64,000 nt of DNA. It comes from Calditrichia bacterium. GTDB taxonomy: Bacteria; Calditrichota; Calditrichia; RBG-13-44-9; J075. The stretch is taken from positions 1-64,000 of the forward strand of contig JACKAP010000007.1 of assembly GCA_020635015.1 (NCBI GenBank). Reading direction: 5' to 3'. The position numbers and the translations under genes were made by a program. Positions 45,501-53,944 of the stretch are shown here, piece after piece (within the stretch, counting starts at the first letter, position 1; each line of letters begins with the position of its first letter). The notes below the pieces were generated by a model that worked only from the letters and a program-made list of their open reading frames with translations, made no database searches and was not told where the DNA came from.

Positions 45501-47139
45501 GGCCTGGCTGGAACGCACTCGCAGCCAGCAGGACCAGGAGCGCCTGGAGCTGGAATATGAGACCGCCCAGCAGGTGATCCGCGAACTGCTTACCAAGCTG
45601 ACCACCGTGGAAGCCTGGGATCATTGTTTTTCGCGCATGACCGAACACGAACGCCAGCACCTGCTGGCCTGGACCAAGGCGGTGCAGCGGATCGGCAAGG
45701 GTAAGGGCAAATATGTCAACCAGCATCGCAAGGCGGCCCAGGAGCATCTGGAGGAATGCCGCAGCGTCATCCCGGCCTGGATCATGCCGATCTACCGGGT
45801 GGCGGAAACAGTCCGTCCCCTGCCGGAGATGTTCGATGTGGCAATCATTGACGAAGCCAGCCAATCCGGCCCGGAAGCGCTGTTTCTGATGTACATCGCC
45901 AAGCAAGTCGTGGTGGTTGGCGACAACAACCAGATCAGCCCGGATTATGTCGGGATCAGCCGGGAAGATGTCGATGGGCTGCGCCAAAAATACCTCAGCG
46001 ACATTCCCCATCACGACATCGTCGGGGTGGATAACAGCTTCTTCGACCAGGCGGAGGTGCGCTTCGGCCATCCGATCCGGCTGCGGGAGCATTTCCGCTG
46101 CATGCCGGAAATTATCGAATTCTCCAACCGCCTCTGTTATCAGACCGAACCGCTGATTCCCCTCCGCCAGTTCGGGCACTCCCGCCTGCAGCCGGTGGTC
46201 GCTTCGGAATACATCCACAAGGCCTTCACCCAGGATAACGGAGGAAAGCTGGTCAATCCCCTGGAGGCGGAAGCCCTGGCCGGCAAGATCAAAGACTGTT
46301 GCGAGAATCCGGATTATGACGGCAAAACCTTCGGGGTGATCAGTCTGCAGGGCACCGCTCAGGCCCGCTATATTGAAAAACTGCTGATCAATCTGCTGGG
46401 AGAAGAAGAGATCGAGAAACGCAATCTGGTCTGCGGAGATGCGTATGCCTTCCAGGGGGACGAACGGGATGTGATGTTCCTGAGCATGGTGAAAGCGCCG
46501 GATCGCCGCATCGGGGTGCTGTCCAGCCCGCGAGACGAACGCCGCTTCAATGTGGCGGTCAGCCGGGCCCGCGACCAGGTATGGCTGTTCCACTCGGTCA
46601 AGCCGGAAGAACTCAATTCCAGCGGCCTGCGCTACCGCCTGCTGAAGTATTTTAAAAATCCGGAAGTGCCGCTGGCCAAACCGGAAAACTTCGATGTGGA
46701 AAAGTTGCGCCGGTTGGCCGCGGCTGCCAACCGGGAAGAGAGTCCCCTGCCGAACCCCTTCGAAAGCTGGTTCGAGATCGATATTTTTCTGCAGTTGAGA
46801 TCCCGCGGATTCCGGGTCACCCCCAAATTCGCCATCGATGAACATACCATCGACCTGGTAGTGGAAGGTGCGCACACCCGCCTGGCCATCGAATGTTACG
46901 GACCGGCCTGGAACGGGGTCGACGGGTTCGAAAAAGAACTGGCGCGTCAACGCTTGCTGGAGCGCTGCGGCTGGCAATTCTGGCGCATCCGCAGCAGCGA
47001 GTACTACCGCTATCCGGAACGTACCGTGGAACAGCTGCTGGCCAAACTGCAGCAGATGGGCATCGCCTCGATCACCCTGGAAAACGGCACGGTGTATAAG
47101 AAAAAAGAAGGGCTGGAAATTTTGACGGAGATGAACTGA
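42577..47139 (+). CDS. SF1 helicase fused to a C-terminal PD-(D/E)XK/Vsr-like nuclease domain
   Basis: Very large protein of 1,520 residues (start GTG 42577; ATG 42607 is an alternative). A 400-residue N-terminal region is unassigned. Walker A GPPGTGKSQT is near residue 412, Walker B IIDEASQS near 1089, and the C-terminal helicase motifs YAFQGDERDVMFLS and RFNVAVSRARDQVWLF near 1290 and 1323; between them lies a 600-residue helical insertion. The last 120 residues have IDLVVEG...LAIECYG and a Trp/Arg-rich end (QFWRIRSSEYY), as in DUF559/MTES_1575-type nucleases. Such architecture occurs in anti-phage systems. It is monocistronic. Confidence 0.87.
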   Translation: MAIIREIFEKMQNHIEETDFQTMIRQRSIRLFAFLQEFVQLRSKVTTWVDHYEKVIWLSDIPEGKGCYSIFRKENEHFGDSDVWLEVLKAGTQEVPAPPPALHPWLDPRQLTDPNRNIPELLNRIPNPRFRNRAGHGDTAEFLYLEEYKSQLAPLWKQYVTQSWRPWAERNRSHQQVQKQFAELYSVYQHQQKFAEAYEVVLGIGCLAWNTPGGTRIKRHLLTVPAEIAFDAERGSIAVGPVAEGGGLQLEQDMLEAGDRPDTDDQARIDKWLDKIGHRIADLWEMTSLLRDWLHSIPADGKFIDSLQPDIEPADYPQISLSPALILRKRTDQSLYNAYAEIIEQLKTAETIPGGVTSLVSIPAAGPRPQPEALPAYNPLIDGEIYFPLAANEAQRDIVRTLKRQDGVVVQGPPGTGKSQTIANLICHLLANGQRVLVTSHASRALQVLEQMLPESLASLAILALDDSSYALQKLEDSATGIIERYNHWEPERTRKIIKALRTRLGDARRTEARILRDLQALREVETYEYLLVGDAYSGNLASIARRLREEAQLYGWFPDRPEKEAPPPISDEEALELVRLLRKVGPEEEKILRMKVLPLPAMVPMQEFIRAKEMEAKARRRYDQFAEIRNSAEYPAMAKQPAQTRQRYLTLINKVLDTYDTLDHQAYAWVKRACSDILAGRITIWQTLHGLTEKNVTYLKSHIDSVSEIRISGLEGRDLRAVKEHASRLYEHLLHEGRVGIGPFRPRVVRESLYLMKLVLIDGSPCDTMSNLQTLLDYIEVADRLDTLAKHWSQHTDIPRKAPLSIQLAEYESLYEPLTRALELHESAMELREITAENPEIFEPHWHDIESIRHARTMLIANDVEAYMMQAQHPFNQMEKKLLELTFQEQSHPILERLLQAVRNRDQKQYHAELKNLHTFYKLREDFDRRNVLLNKLMDTAPKLLKAILLSYNDSEWDEKMIRFGAAWNWACAEAWLERTRSQQDQERLELEYETAQQVIRELLTKLTTVEAWDHCFSRMTEHERQHLLAWTKAVQRIGKGKGKYVNQHRKAAQEHLEECRSVIPAWIMPIYRVAETVRPLPEMFDVAIIDEASQSGPEALFLMYIAKQVVVVGDNNQISPDYVGISREDVDGLRQKYLSDIPHHDIVGVDNSFFDQAEVRFGHPIRLREHFRCMPEIIEFSNRLCYQTEPLIPLRQFGHSRLQPVVASEYIHKAFTQDNGGKLVNPLEAEALAGKIKDCCENPDYDGKTFGVISLQGTAQARYIEKLLINLLGEEEIEKRNLVCGDAYAFQGDERDVMFLSMVKAPDRRIGVLSSPRDERRFNVAVSRARDQVWLFHSVKPEELNSSGLRYRLLKYFKNPEVPLAKPENFDVEKLRRLAAAANREESPLPNPFESWFEIDIFLQLRSRGFRVTPKFAIDEHTIDLVVEGAHTRLAIECYGPAWNGVDGFEKELARQRLLERCGWQFWRIRSSEYYRYPERTVEQLLAKLQQMGIASITLENGTVYKKKEGLEILTEMN

Positions 47140-47144
47140 AACAT

Positions 47145-47172
47145 GTAGGGGCGAGTCGCGACTCGCCCCTAC
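47145..47172. repeat. 28-bp perfect palindrome GTAGGGGCGAG...CTCGCCCCTAC
   Basis: A perfect palindrome starting 6 nt after the helicase stop. A partial copy is in the repeat at 40531. As a stem it would act as a terminator between the convergent helicase and 71-residue genes. Confidence 0.85.
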
Positions 47173-47200
47173 TATTCTTCCTTAAACCCGCGTATCAAAC

Positions 47201-47416
47201 TTACGAAAACTTCCGCTCAAACAACCACTTGGGCATGGTCACTACCACGGAATTCTCCCGCTGCTCGATCCGCACTTTCTTCTTCTGGAACCAGGCATTC
47301 TGACGGTTCCATTCGATTAGAATACTGGTTGATGTCTCGCAGGCAATTTCTGCTACTTCCAATTCGATTTTTTTTCCAAAGCTTAATAGCCGATCCAATT
47401 CGATACGATCCGCCAT
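47201..47416 (-). CDS. small basic protein of 71 residues, unknown
   Basis: A protein of 71 residues preceded by a perfect GAGGAGG ribosome site, so I take it as real. Charged, rich in Lys/Glu, with a Trp-containing core (ILIEWNRQNAWFQKKKVRIEQ) and MPKWLFERKF at the end. No domain is recognised. It is convergent with the helicase gene, separated by a 28-bp palindrome. Confidence 0.7.
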   Translation of the reverse strand: MADRIELDRLLSFGKKIELEVAEIACETSTSILIEWNRQNAWFQKKKVRIEQRENSVVVTMPKWLFERKFS

Positions 47417-47862
47417 ACGCGCCTCCTCAGGCTATTTGCAACAGAGGAACACCTCTAAGCATTCTGCTTAATTTACTCATTATTAGCGCATCCCGCAATA
47501 CGCTGAATCATTTCAGGGATTATCAAAGATTGGGCAATATAAGCGCCGGACATTTTTCGGAGTTTGATCGAAAGCATCAAAACAAGAATACTGTTTCAAA
47601 AAAGTCTACTTTAACTTCTATTTTACAGTTCCTTAAGAACATTAATTTATGTCTTTTCCCGTATATTATGCGGCGAATATCAGAATTGTGTGAATACCCA
47701 GTGAAAAACAGCACGCGTTTCCGCAACTGGAAATCCGTAATCCCCGAAAAAATGCTTTGATGCCGCTTTAGGGGGGCATATTTTAGAGTGCGGATCACGC
47801 GTTAAGTTTCGCTTCAAAAATGCCACAGCACCATTCTATTCACAATAAAACTGAGGTCTGGC

Positions 47863-47940
47863 ATGAAATCGAAATTGTGGATTCTGTGGATACTTCTGAT
47901 CGCTTCTGCGCTCCAGGCCCAGAATAGCGCCAACGCGTAA
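47863..47940 (+). pseudogene. orphan signal peptide, probably the start of a broken gene
   Basis: An ATG with TGAGG upstream begins MKSKLWILWILLIASALQAQ, an ordinary Sec signal peptide with a likely cleavage site AQ, then five residues and a stop. No continuation is visible in other frames before the next gene. The most likely reading is the remnant of a secreted-protein gene; a tiny exported peptide is less likely. Positions 47417-47862 show nothing else. Confidence 0.55.
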
Positions 47941-48006
47941 TTTTGATATAACCCGTAAGATGCTGCTGGTGCGCTGACAAGATAATAGACCGGGAGACCT
48001 TTCCGT

Positions 48007-49443
48007 ATGCCTGACAATTTTTCGACATCCAAGCACGACGACGGCGGCGAAGCGGTGCTGAATCGCCTGAAGCTGCTCCCCCCGCCTTCACAGCGCAGCG
48101 ACCTCTTCCGCATGCGCCTGGTGAGTGAACTGAACGAGGCGGCCGGCAAGCGCTTGACGGTGGTGACGGCGCCGGTGGGGTACGGCAAAACCACCCTACT
48201 GGGACACTGGGCCTCCCAGCCCAATTTCAAGACCGCCTGGCTGACCCTGGAGAACAGCGACAATGACCCGGCTCAGTTTTTCCGCAACCTGATCGCCGCC
48301 TTGCAAACCGTCAACCGCAACATCGGCAGCGATGCCTTCACCATGCTGCAATCGCAACCGGATATCTCCATGGAAAAGGTGCTGCAGCGGGTAATCGATC
48401 AGATCGGCATGGTGCTGCAGGATTTCACCCTGATCCTGGACGATTACCAGGTCATTCGCGCCAATCCGGTTCACAATATGGTCAACTACCTGCTGACGCA
48501 CCAGCCGCCCCAGTTGCACCTGCTGATCGCGTCCCAAACCGACCCGGCCTTTGAACTGAACAAGCTGCGCAGCAGCGGCGATCTGAAAGAGGTCCGCTCT
48601 CCCCATCTGGCATTCACCATGGACGAGGCCGGAGCGCTGTTTAACGAGGTGATGCAACTCAAGCTGCCTTATGGCGAGATCTCCGCCCTGGTGGTGCGCA
48701 CCAAGGCGCAGCCGGCCGCGCTGAAATACGCGGCCCTCTGCCTGGGGCACTTTGGAAATATCTCCGATTTTATCAGCGAATTTGAAAATGACAGCCGGGA
48801 GGAGTGTATTTTTCTGGTTGAGATTCTTTTAAAACAGCAGCCAGAGGAGGTGCAATCCTTCCTGCGTCAGTGCGCCCTGTTACCGCAGTTATCGCCCTCG
48901 CTGTGCACCTCCCTGAGCGGGGCGGAAAACAGCGCAGAGATCCTGGAAAACCTCGCCGGCGCCGGCGCCTTTGTGCAGCAGGTCGACAAGAACGGCCAGT
49001 GGTACCGCTTTCACAGCTTTTTAAGCCAGCGCGCCGCAACATATTTTACGGGAATCAGCGAAGAGAAAGGTATCAATCTGCATCTGCGGGCCAGCCTGTG
49101 GTTCACCCAGCGTAAGATGATCTCCCGGGCTTTTTACCATGCCCTGGAGGCGCAGAATTTTGATCTGGCCGGGCAGTTTGTGGAAGAGAATGCCATGGAG
49201 ATGCTTCAGCAGGGCCAACTGGTCACGGTGCTCAACTGGATGTCGCGCATTCCCGCCCGGATATTCGAAGCGCGCCCGATGCTTTCGGTCTGCCAGGCCT
49301 GGATTGCCATCATCTCCGGCGATGTAAGCCACATCGAACAACACCTGGCAACCGCGGAAAAAGCCAACGCCTCGGTGCCGGACCCCAAGCCGGTGGCCGG
49401 GCATATCGCCGCCATCCGCGATTACCTGGAAAGCCGGGACTAA
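48007..49443 (+). CDS. MalT-like STAND ATPase without the LuxR DNA-binding domain
   Basis: Protein of 478 residues that matches the N-terminal half of MalT/LuxR-type regulators. It has the start LLPPPSQRSDLFRMRLVSELNEAAGKRLTVVTAP, Walker A APVGYGKTTLL (near residue 56), Walker B LILDDY, the arginine-finger-like ASQTDPAF region, and winged-helix and helical parts (WYRFHSFLSQRAA, AFYHALEAQNFDLAGQFVEENA). MalT is about 900 residues and ends with TPRs and a LuxR HTH; here the protein stops just into the TPR region. A 116-bp inverted-repeat element follows 3 nt later, which may have cut it. Without the HTH it could only act on a partner. Confidence 0.84.
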   Translation: MPDNFSTSKHDDGGEAVLNRLKLLPPPSQRSDLFRMRLVSELNEAAGKRLTVVTAPVGYGKTTLLGHWASQPNFKTAWLTLENSDNDPAQFFRNLIAALQTVNRNIGSDAFTMLQSQPDISMEKVLQRVIDQIGMVLQDFTLILDDYQVIRANPVHNMVNYLLTHQPPQLHLLIASQTDPAFELNKLRSSGDLKEVRSPHLAFTMDEAGALFNEVMQLKLPYGEISALVVRTKAQPAALKYAALCLGHFGNISDFISEFENDSREECIFLVEILLKQQPEEVQSFLRQCALLPQLSPSLCTSLSGAENSAEILENLAGAGAFVQQVDKNGQWYRFHSFLSQRAATYFTGISEEKGINLHLRASLWFTQRKMISRAFYHALEAQNFDLAGQFVEENAMEMLQQGQLVTVLNWMSRIPARIFEARPMLSVCQAWIAIISGDVSHIEQHLATAEKANASVPDPKPVAGHIAAIRDYLESRD

Positions 49444-49446
49444 CGG

Positions 49447-49562
49447 CCACTGCCATTAAGTCAAGCGTGATATTATTTTACGAGTGGCAGTGGCAGTGGC
49501 AGGAAAGACAACGACTGCTACTGCTACTTTTTGATCATGGCGCCTTAACTTAATGACAGTGG
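49447..49562. repeat. 116-bp inverted-repeat element with CCACTGCCATTAAGTCAAG ends
   Basis: The ends, CCACTGCCATTAAGTCAAG and CTTAACTTAATGACAGTGG, are 19 bp long and differ at two positions. Inside are three GTGGCA direct repeats. It fills the gap between two convergent genes exactly, with its ends 1-3 nt from each stop codon. Confidence 0.7.
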
Positions 49563-49563
49563 G

Positions 49564-50907
49564 CTAGCGGCAGCGGTCGCTCTGCACCCGGTAGGTTCGC
49601 TCGCCGTCCAGGTAGGTTTCTCCTTTTTCGTTCATGGTGATCCCGTACATCGCGGAACTGCCGTCCTGGGACTGCAACACCAGGGTCACCCGGGCGCCGA
49701 TCACCTCCACCCGCCAGCGACCGTAATCCTCGCCGCTGCCCCCGCTGTAACCGCTGCTGCCCCCACCGCCGTCCACTCCCAGGCTGGAGCTGCCGGCATA
49801 GGCGTAACTGCCATCGCTGCATAAATGCAGGGTTTTGGAAGAACTCCCCCCCACATAGCTGCCATCGGCGCTCCCGCCGCTATAATAGCTGCTCATCTGC
49901 TTCAGCATCATGCCGGACAGGAGCTGCTGCCAGCGCTGCACTTCTCCGCTGACTTGCGGCTGGACAAATTTTAGGGATGACACCATCTGCTGCATCAGGC
50001 GGTTATAGTAGGATTGCTGTTCCGCGGGACCGCCAAAGAAAAAGATCACCCCATTGCCTCCCGGTCCCAGTTTACCGACCGCCATCCCGACATACTGCCC
50101 CCCGCTAAAATTGAGGCGGTAATCGGTAGCCGTTTTCTGCGGAGCGCCAGCGGGATACAATACGACCCCATCCCCCAGGTTTTGCGCCGTGTTTAACAAT
50201 CCATCCATATCCGCCATCGAAGCGCTGGCGCGCATGATCACCAGCCCGATACCCGGTTTGGTGTTGGAGCCCAGCATAAAGGCCGCCTGATTGGGGCGCA
50301 ATCCTCCCAGCCAGTCCTGGGGGATCACAAAAGAAACCCCATCGCCGGTCGATTGCACCCGGGTGCCGGCGTTGTACTGCTGGCCGGGGGTAAGCGTTGC
50401 CAGGTTGCGCTCCGGCGTGGGGGGAAGTGCCGGTGCCGGCGCCGGGGTGCCGGGTTGAGCGGCCGGTGCCGGACGGTACGGTTGGCTGACATCAGCCGAT
50501 GGGGTCGGATTACGCGGCAATCTCCCCGGAGCGGCGGCCGCCCCGCTACGCGCGAACTCAAATTCGACCTCAGACTCCCATACCGGCTCCCCGGTGGCAT
50601 TATTCCAATCCGCCAGGGTGACATACAGGGTATCGTCCTCGACAAAAGCCTCAAAATATTCTTTGCTCTGAGTGCTGGTCACAAATCCGACCGCTGCTTC
50701 GCCGTCCTGGACCTGAGCCTGTACCTGGTAAATGGTGCCGTCCAGGATGCTCAGCGTTCCCCGCACCTGCAGCCCATCTTGAGAAAGCTGGATCTTAAAC
50801 GCCCCTTCCGGGGTGTTCAACATATATGAACCACTATAAGTTTGCGCCCACCCACTGTATCCAAAACAAACGAGTAACAGACTGATAAGCCCGCTTAATA
50901 ATCGCAT
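49564..50907 (-). CDS. secreted protein of unknown function
   Basis: Protein of 447 residues with the signal peptide MRLLSGLISLLLVCFGYSGWAQ and a GGAGAAG ribosome site. The N-terminal domain is beta-rich (YSGSYMLNTPEGAFKIQLSQ), followed by a Pro/Ala-rich linker (about residues 115-160), a middle domain (VSFVIPQDWLGGLRPNQAAFMLGSNTKPGIGLVI) and a Gly/Ser-rich C-terminal part (HLCSDGSYAYAGSS, then GRWRVEVIGARVTLVLQSQDGS). I do not recognise the whole. The last part resembles a lipocalin-like or beta-barrel cell-wall domain. Likely periplasmic or outer-surface. Confidence 0.82.
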   Translation of the reverse strand: MRLLSGLISLLLVCFGYSGWAQTYSGSYMLNTPEGAFKIQLSQDGLQVRGTLSILDGTIYQVQAQVQDGEAAVGFVTSTQSKEYFEAFVEDDTLYVTLADWNNATGEPVWESEVEFEFARSGAAAAPGRLPRNPTPSADVSQPYRPAPAAQPGTPAPAPALPPTPERNLATLTPGQQYNAGTRVQSTGDGVSFVIPQDWLGGLRPNQAAFMLGSNTKPGIGLVIMRASASMADMDGLLNTAQNLGDGVVLYPAGAPQKTATDYRLNFSGGQYVGMAVGKLGPGGNGVIFFFGGPAEQQSYYNRLMQQMVSSLKFVQPQVSGEVQRWQQLLSGMMLKQMSSYYSGGSADGSYVGGSSSKTLHLCSDGSYAYAGSSSLGVDGGGGSSGYSGGSGEDYGRWRVEVIGARVTLVLQSQDGSSAMYGITMNEKGETYLDGERTYRVQSDRCR

Positions 50908-51227
50908 GGCATCTTCTCCGCTTATTTTTCTACCATAACGGTACCGCATCGCAGTACCTGTTTTGAAATATACCGGACCTAACTAAATTAGCATAGGATT
51001 TTCATCACGCCGGGTCCTATCGAAGATTTCTGCCGGAGTGCGCAGACATTTTATGACAAGGATTTACATTCCGATGACATCTGCGGCGCGGCAGCGGCGT
51101 AATTTCAGAAACAGCTTTCAGTTATTCGTTATCAGTGCTCAGTAAATTTTGCGTCTCTGTAGCGAATGATGTAAATTATACACTTGTTTAGAGTATCGCC
51201 AATCAAATTTGACGGGGGCTGAGCGCC
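50908..51227. other. 320-bp divergent intergenic region
   Basis: Between divergent genes (unknown secreted protein to the left, ABC permease to the right). No gene. ACCTAACTAAATTAGCATAGG around 50978 is a small A/T-rich palindrome-like segment. The promoters of both genes must be here but none is convincing. Confidence 0.45.
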
Positions 51228-53687
51228 ATGCTGAAAAATTATCTGAAGATCGCCCTGCGGAACATGGGCCGCCAGAAAGGATATGCGCTGATCAACATTG
51301 CCGGGTTGGCGATCGGCATCGCCTGCTGCTTTCTGATCGTGCTTTATGTGCTTGATGAGCTGAGCTACGACCGCCATTTTCCCAACGCGGAGCAGATCTA
51401 CCGGGTGGTGGTGCATGGGACGGTCGGCAACCAGGAAATCAGCAGCGCAACCACCGCCGCGCCGATGGGCGAGTCCCTGGTCAGCGAATATCCGGAAGTG
51501 GTTCATGCCACCCGCCTGAATTATAATTCTAATATGCTGGTGCGCTACCAGGAGAAAGTGTTTAACGAAACCGGTTTTTTCTGGGTCGATTCCAACTTTT
51601 TCGACATCTTCGACATACCGATGCGCCACGGCGATCCCCGCACGGCGCTGCAGGATGATCACACCCTGGTGCTGACTGAAACCGTGGCGGCAAAATATTT
51701 CGATCAGCCGGCGGAAGCGATTGGGAAGATTGTCACCTTTGAGGACGGCACGCCCTATACCGTCACCGGGATCATCGCCGATCCGCTTCCCAACACCCAT
51801 TTTCAATATGGGATGCTCTCGCCACTCTCATCCTGGGGACAGGAGAATATCGGCTCATTCTGGTTGAATCATTTCATGTACACCTACATCATGCTGCGTC
51901 CGGGCGCATCTCCGGCAGCATTAGAAGCGAAATTCCCCGGGTTCATCCGCAAGTATGTGGCTCCGCAGATTCAGGATGTCCTGGGGATGACCCTGGAGGA
52001 AATGAACGCCTCCGGCAACCGGATTTCTTATCACCTGCAGCCACTGACCGACATTCACTTGCATTCGCATTTTAAGGATGAATTGATGCCGAACAGCGAT
52101 ATCAAGTACATCTACATCTTTTCATTGGTGGCGCTTTTCATTCTGCTGATCGCCTGTATCAATTTTATGAACCTCTCCACCGCCCGTTCCGCCGGGCGCA
52201 GCCGGGAAGTGGGCCTGCGCAAAGTTTTCGGCGCGCCGCGCAACCAGCTTATTATGCAGTTTCTGCTGGAGTCGATCCTGCTGACCCTGATCGCCCTGGC
52301 GGTGGCGCTGGTGCTGCTGCAGTTGCTACTGCCGCACTTCAACCACATCACCGGCAAGCAGCTCAGTTCCAGCTATCTGGCAAACTGGTATCTTATTCCG
52401 TCGGCAATCGCGCTGGCGGTGGCAGTCGGCATCCTGGCGGGCAGTTATCCGGCATTTTTCCTCTCCGCCTTCCGCCCGGTGGCAGTTCTGAAAGGCCGCC
52501 TGAACCTGGGCATCCGAAGCACCGCCCTGCGCAGCGCCCTGGTGGTATTCCAGTTCGCCATATCGATCTTCCTGTTCGTCAGCACCCTGATCGTGTATCA
52601 GCAATTGCAGTACGTGCAGGATAAACGTTTGGGATTTGACAAAGAAAATGTGGTGGTCATCAAACGCGGCTGGGCCATCGGGCAAAATCCCGATGGGACA
52701 CAGCAGGAGGCCGTTAACAACCAGAGCGTCATCGATGTTTTTAAGCATGAGCTGATGAAAAATCCCAACATCATTGCGGCAGCCGGCGCCAATAGCCTTC
52801 CCGGAGAGGGCATCAATAACAGCGTGTTCGTGCCGGAAGGTGCGCCGCGGGGCGAGCAGCATCCGATGAATTTCTTTTTCGCTGATTACGATTTGATGGA
52901 AACGCTTCAACTCAAGCTGGTGGAGGGGCGGTTTTTCTCCCGGGAGATGGCCTCTGACTCGTTTGCGGTGGTGATCAATGAAACTGCTGCCCGCACCCTG
53001 GGCCTTGAGCCGCCGTACAGCGGGAAGCGGATCGGCTTCCCGGGCAACGACCGCTTTTTCCTGCACATCGTCGGCGTGCTGGAGGATTTCCATTACCAAT
53101 CGCTGCACCGCAAGGTAGAGCCCCTGATTATCGCCCTGAACAACATCGAGCGCGCCTACCTGGCGGTGCGGATCCGCCCGCAGAATGTGCCGGAAACGGT
53201 GGCCTATATCGAGAAGACCTGGGCGTCATTCATCCCGTACAAACCTTTCGAATACTTTTTCCTGGACGACAATTACGATGCCCTCTACCGGGCAGAACAG
53301 CGCACCGGGCAGTTGTTCACCCGCTTCTCGCTGCTGGCGATCTTCATCGCCTGTCTGGGGCTTTTCGGGCTGGCCTCTTTCACGACCGAGCAGCGCACCC
53401 GGGAAATCGGCATCCGCAAGGTGCTGGGGGCCTCGGTGCCGGCGATCATCTTCAAGCTCTCCCGGGAATTCACCCGCTGGGTGCTGCTGGCCAACCTGAT
53501 CGCCTGGCCCCTGGCCTGGCTGGCGATGCGCGCCTGGCTGGAGGATTTCGCCTACCGGATCACGATCGGCCCGGCGCCGTTCATCGCCGCCGGCCTGATC
53601 GCGCTGGTCATTGCGCTGCTGACCATCAGCTACCAGGCGATCAAAGCCGCCCTGACCAACCCGGCGGATGCGCTGCGATATGAATGA
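51228..53687 (+). CDS. ABC transporter permease (MacB/FtsX type)
   Basis: Protein of 819 residues with an N-terminal MLKNYLKIALRNMGRQKGYALINIAGLAIGIACCFL segment (first helix), a large periplasmic MacB_PCD domain, three helices with the FtsX domain (residues 280-410), a second periplasmic domain, and a final FtsX domain (LLAIFIACLGLFGLASFTTEQRTREIGIRKVLGA). Duplicated arrangement as in Bacteroidetes-type macrolide/lipoprotein exporters. No ATP-binding subunit is adjacent. Substrate unknown. Confidence 0.92.
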   Translation: MLKNYLKIALRNMGRQKGYALINIAGLAIGIACCFLIVLYVLDELSYDRHFPNAEQIYRVVVHGTVGNQEISSATTAAPMGESLVSEYPEVVHATRLNYNSNMLVRYQEKVFNETGFFWVDSNFFDIFDIPMRHGDPRTALQDDHTLVLTETVAAKYFDQPAEAIGKIVTFEDGTPYTVTGIIADPLPNTHFQYGMLSPLSSWGQENIGSFWLNHFMYTYIMLRPGASPAALEAKFPGFIRKYVAPQIQDVLGMTLEEMNASGNRISYHLQPLTDIHLHSHFKDELMPNSDIKYIYIFSLVALFILLIACINFMNLSTARSAGRSREVGLRKVFGAPRNQLIMQFLLESILLTLIALAVALVLLQLLLPHFNHITGKQLSSSYLANWYLIPSAIALAVAVGILAGSYPAFFLSAFRPVAVLKGRLNLGIRSTALRSALVVFQFAISIFLFVSTLIVYQQLQYVQDKRLGFDKENVVVIKRGWAIGQNPDGTQQEAVNNQSVIDVFKHELMKNPNIIAAAGANSLPGEGINNSVFVPEGAPRGEQHPMNFFFADYDLMETLQLKLVEGRFFSREMASDSFAVVINETAARTLGLEPPYSGKRIGFPGNDRFFLHIVGVLEDFHYQSLHRKVEPLIIALNNIERAYLAVRIRPQNVPETVAYIEKTWASFIPYKPFEYFFLDDNYDALYRAEQRTGQLFTRFSLLAIFIACLGLFGLASFTTEQRTREIGIRKVLGASVPAIIFKLSREFTRWVLLANLIAWPLAWLAMRAWLEDFAYRITIGPAPFIAAGLIALVIALLTISYQAIKAALTNPADALRYE

Positions 53688-53757
53688 TTTGGAGTGCGGA
53701 GTGCGGATTTGGTGAATGATAGATGTTGGATATTGGAGAAACAAACCGGTTCATGCT

Positions 53758-53874
53758 GTCATTGCGAGGCGTTTTTTGCCGAAGCAATCTCCTGCGCGAT
53801 GCACCCATCTGCAGTTACATTGGGAGCGATCCGCGGGAGATTGCCGCGCCGCAAACAGCGCGACTCGCAATGAC
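53758..53874. repeat. dispersed element GTCATTGCGAG...CTCGCAATGAC (copy 3)
   Basis: GTCATTGCGAGG ends and internal GAAGCAATCTC / GGGAGATTGCCGC match copies 1 and 2. Followed at 53905 by the TCTGTGGAAATCTGTCC repeat also seen at 12006. Confidence 0.85.
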
Positions 53875-53944
53875 GATACCTGTTTAACGTGTGACATTAG
53901 TTAATCTGTGGAAATCTGTCCAATCTGTGAAAATCTGCGTGCCA

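Noticed and set aside
42602..46977. A very long open frame on the minus strand opposite the helicase gene
   Set aside because: It has no ribosome site or domain motifs, and its sequence is the complement of a well-supported helicase; the frame is open because of codon bias.
47577..47798. Small minus-strand frame upstream of the ATPase
   Set aside because: No ribosome site, no recognisable sequence and unusual composition; treated as non-coding.
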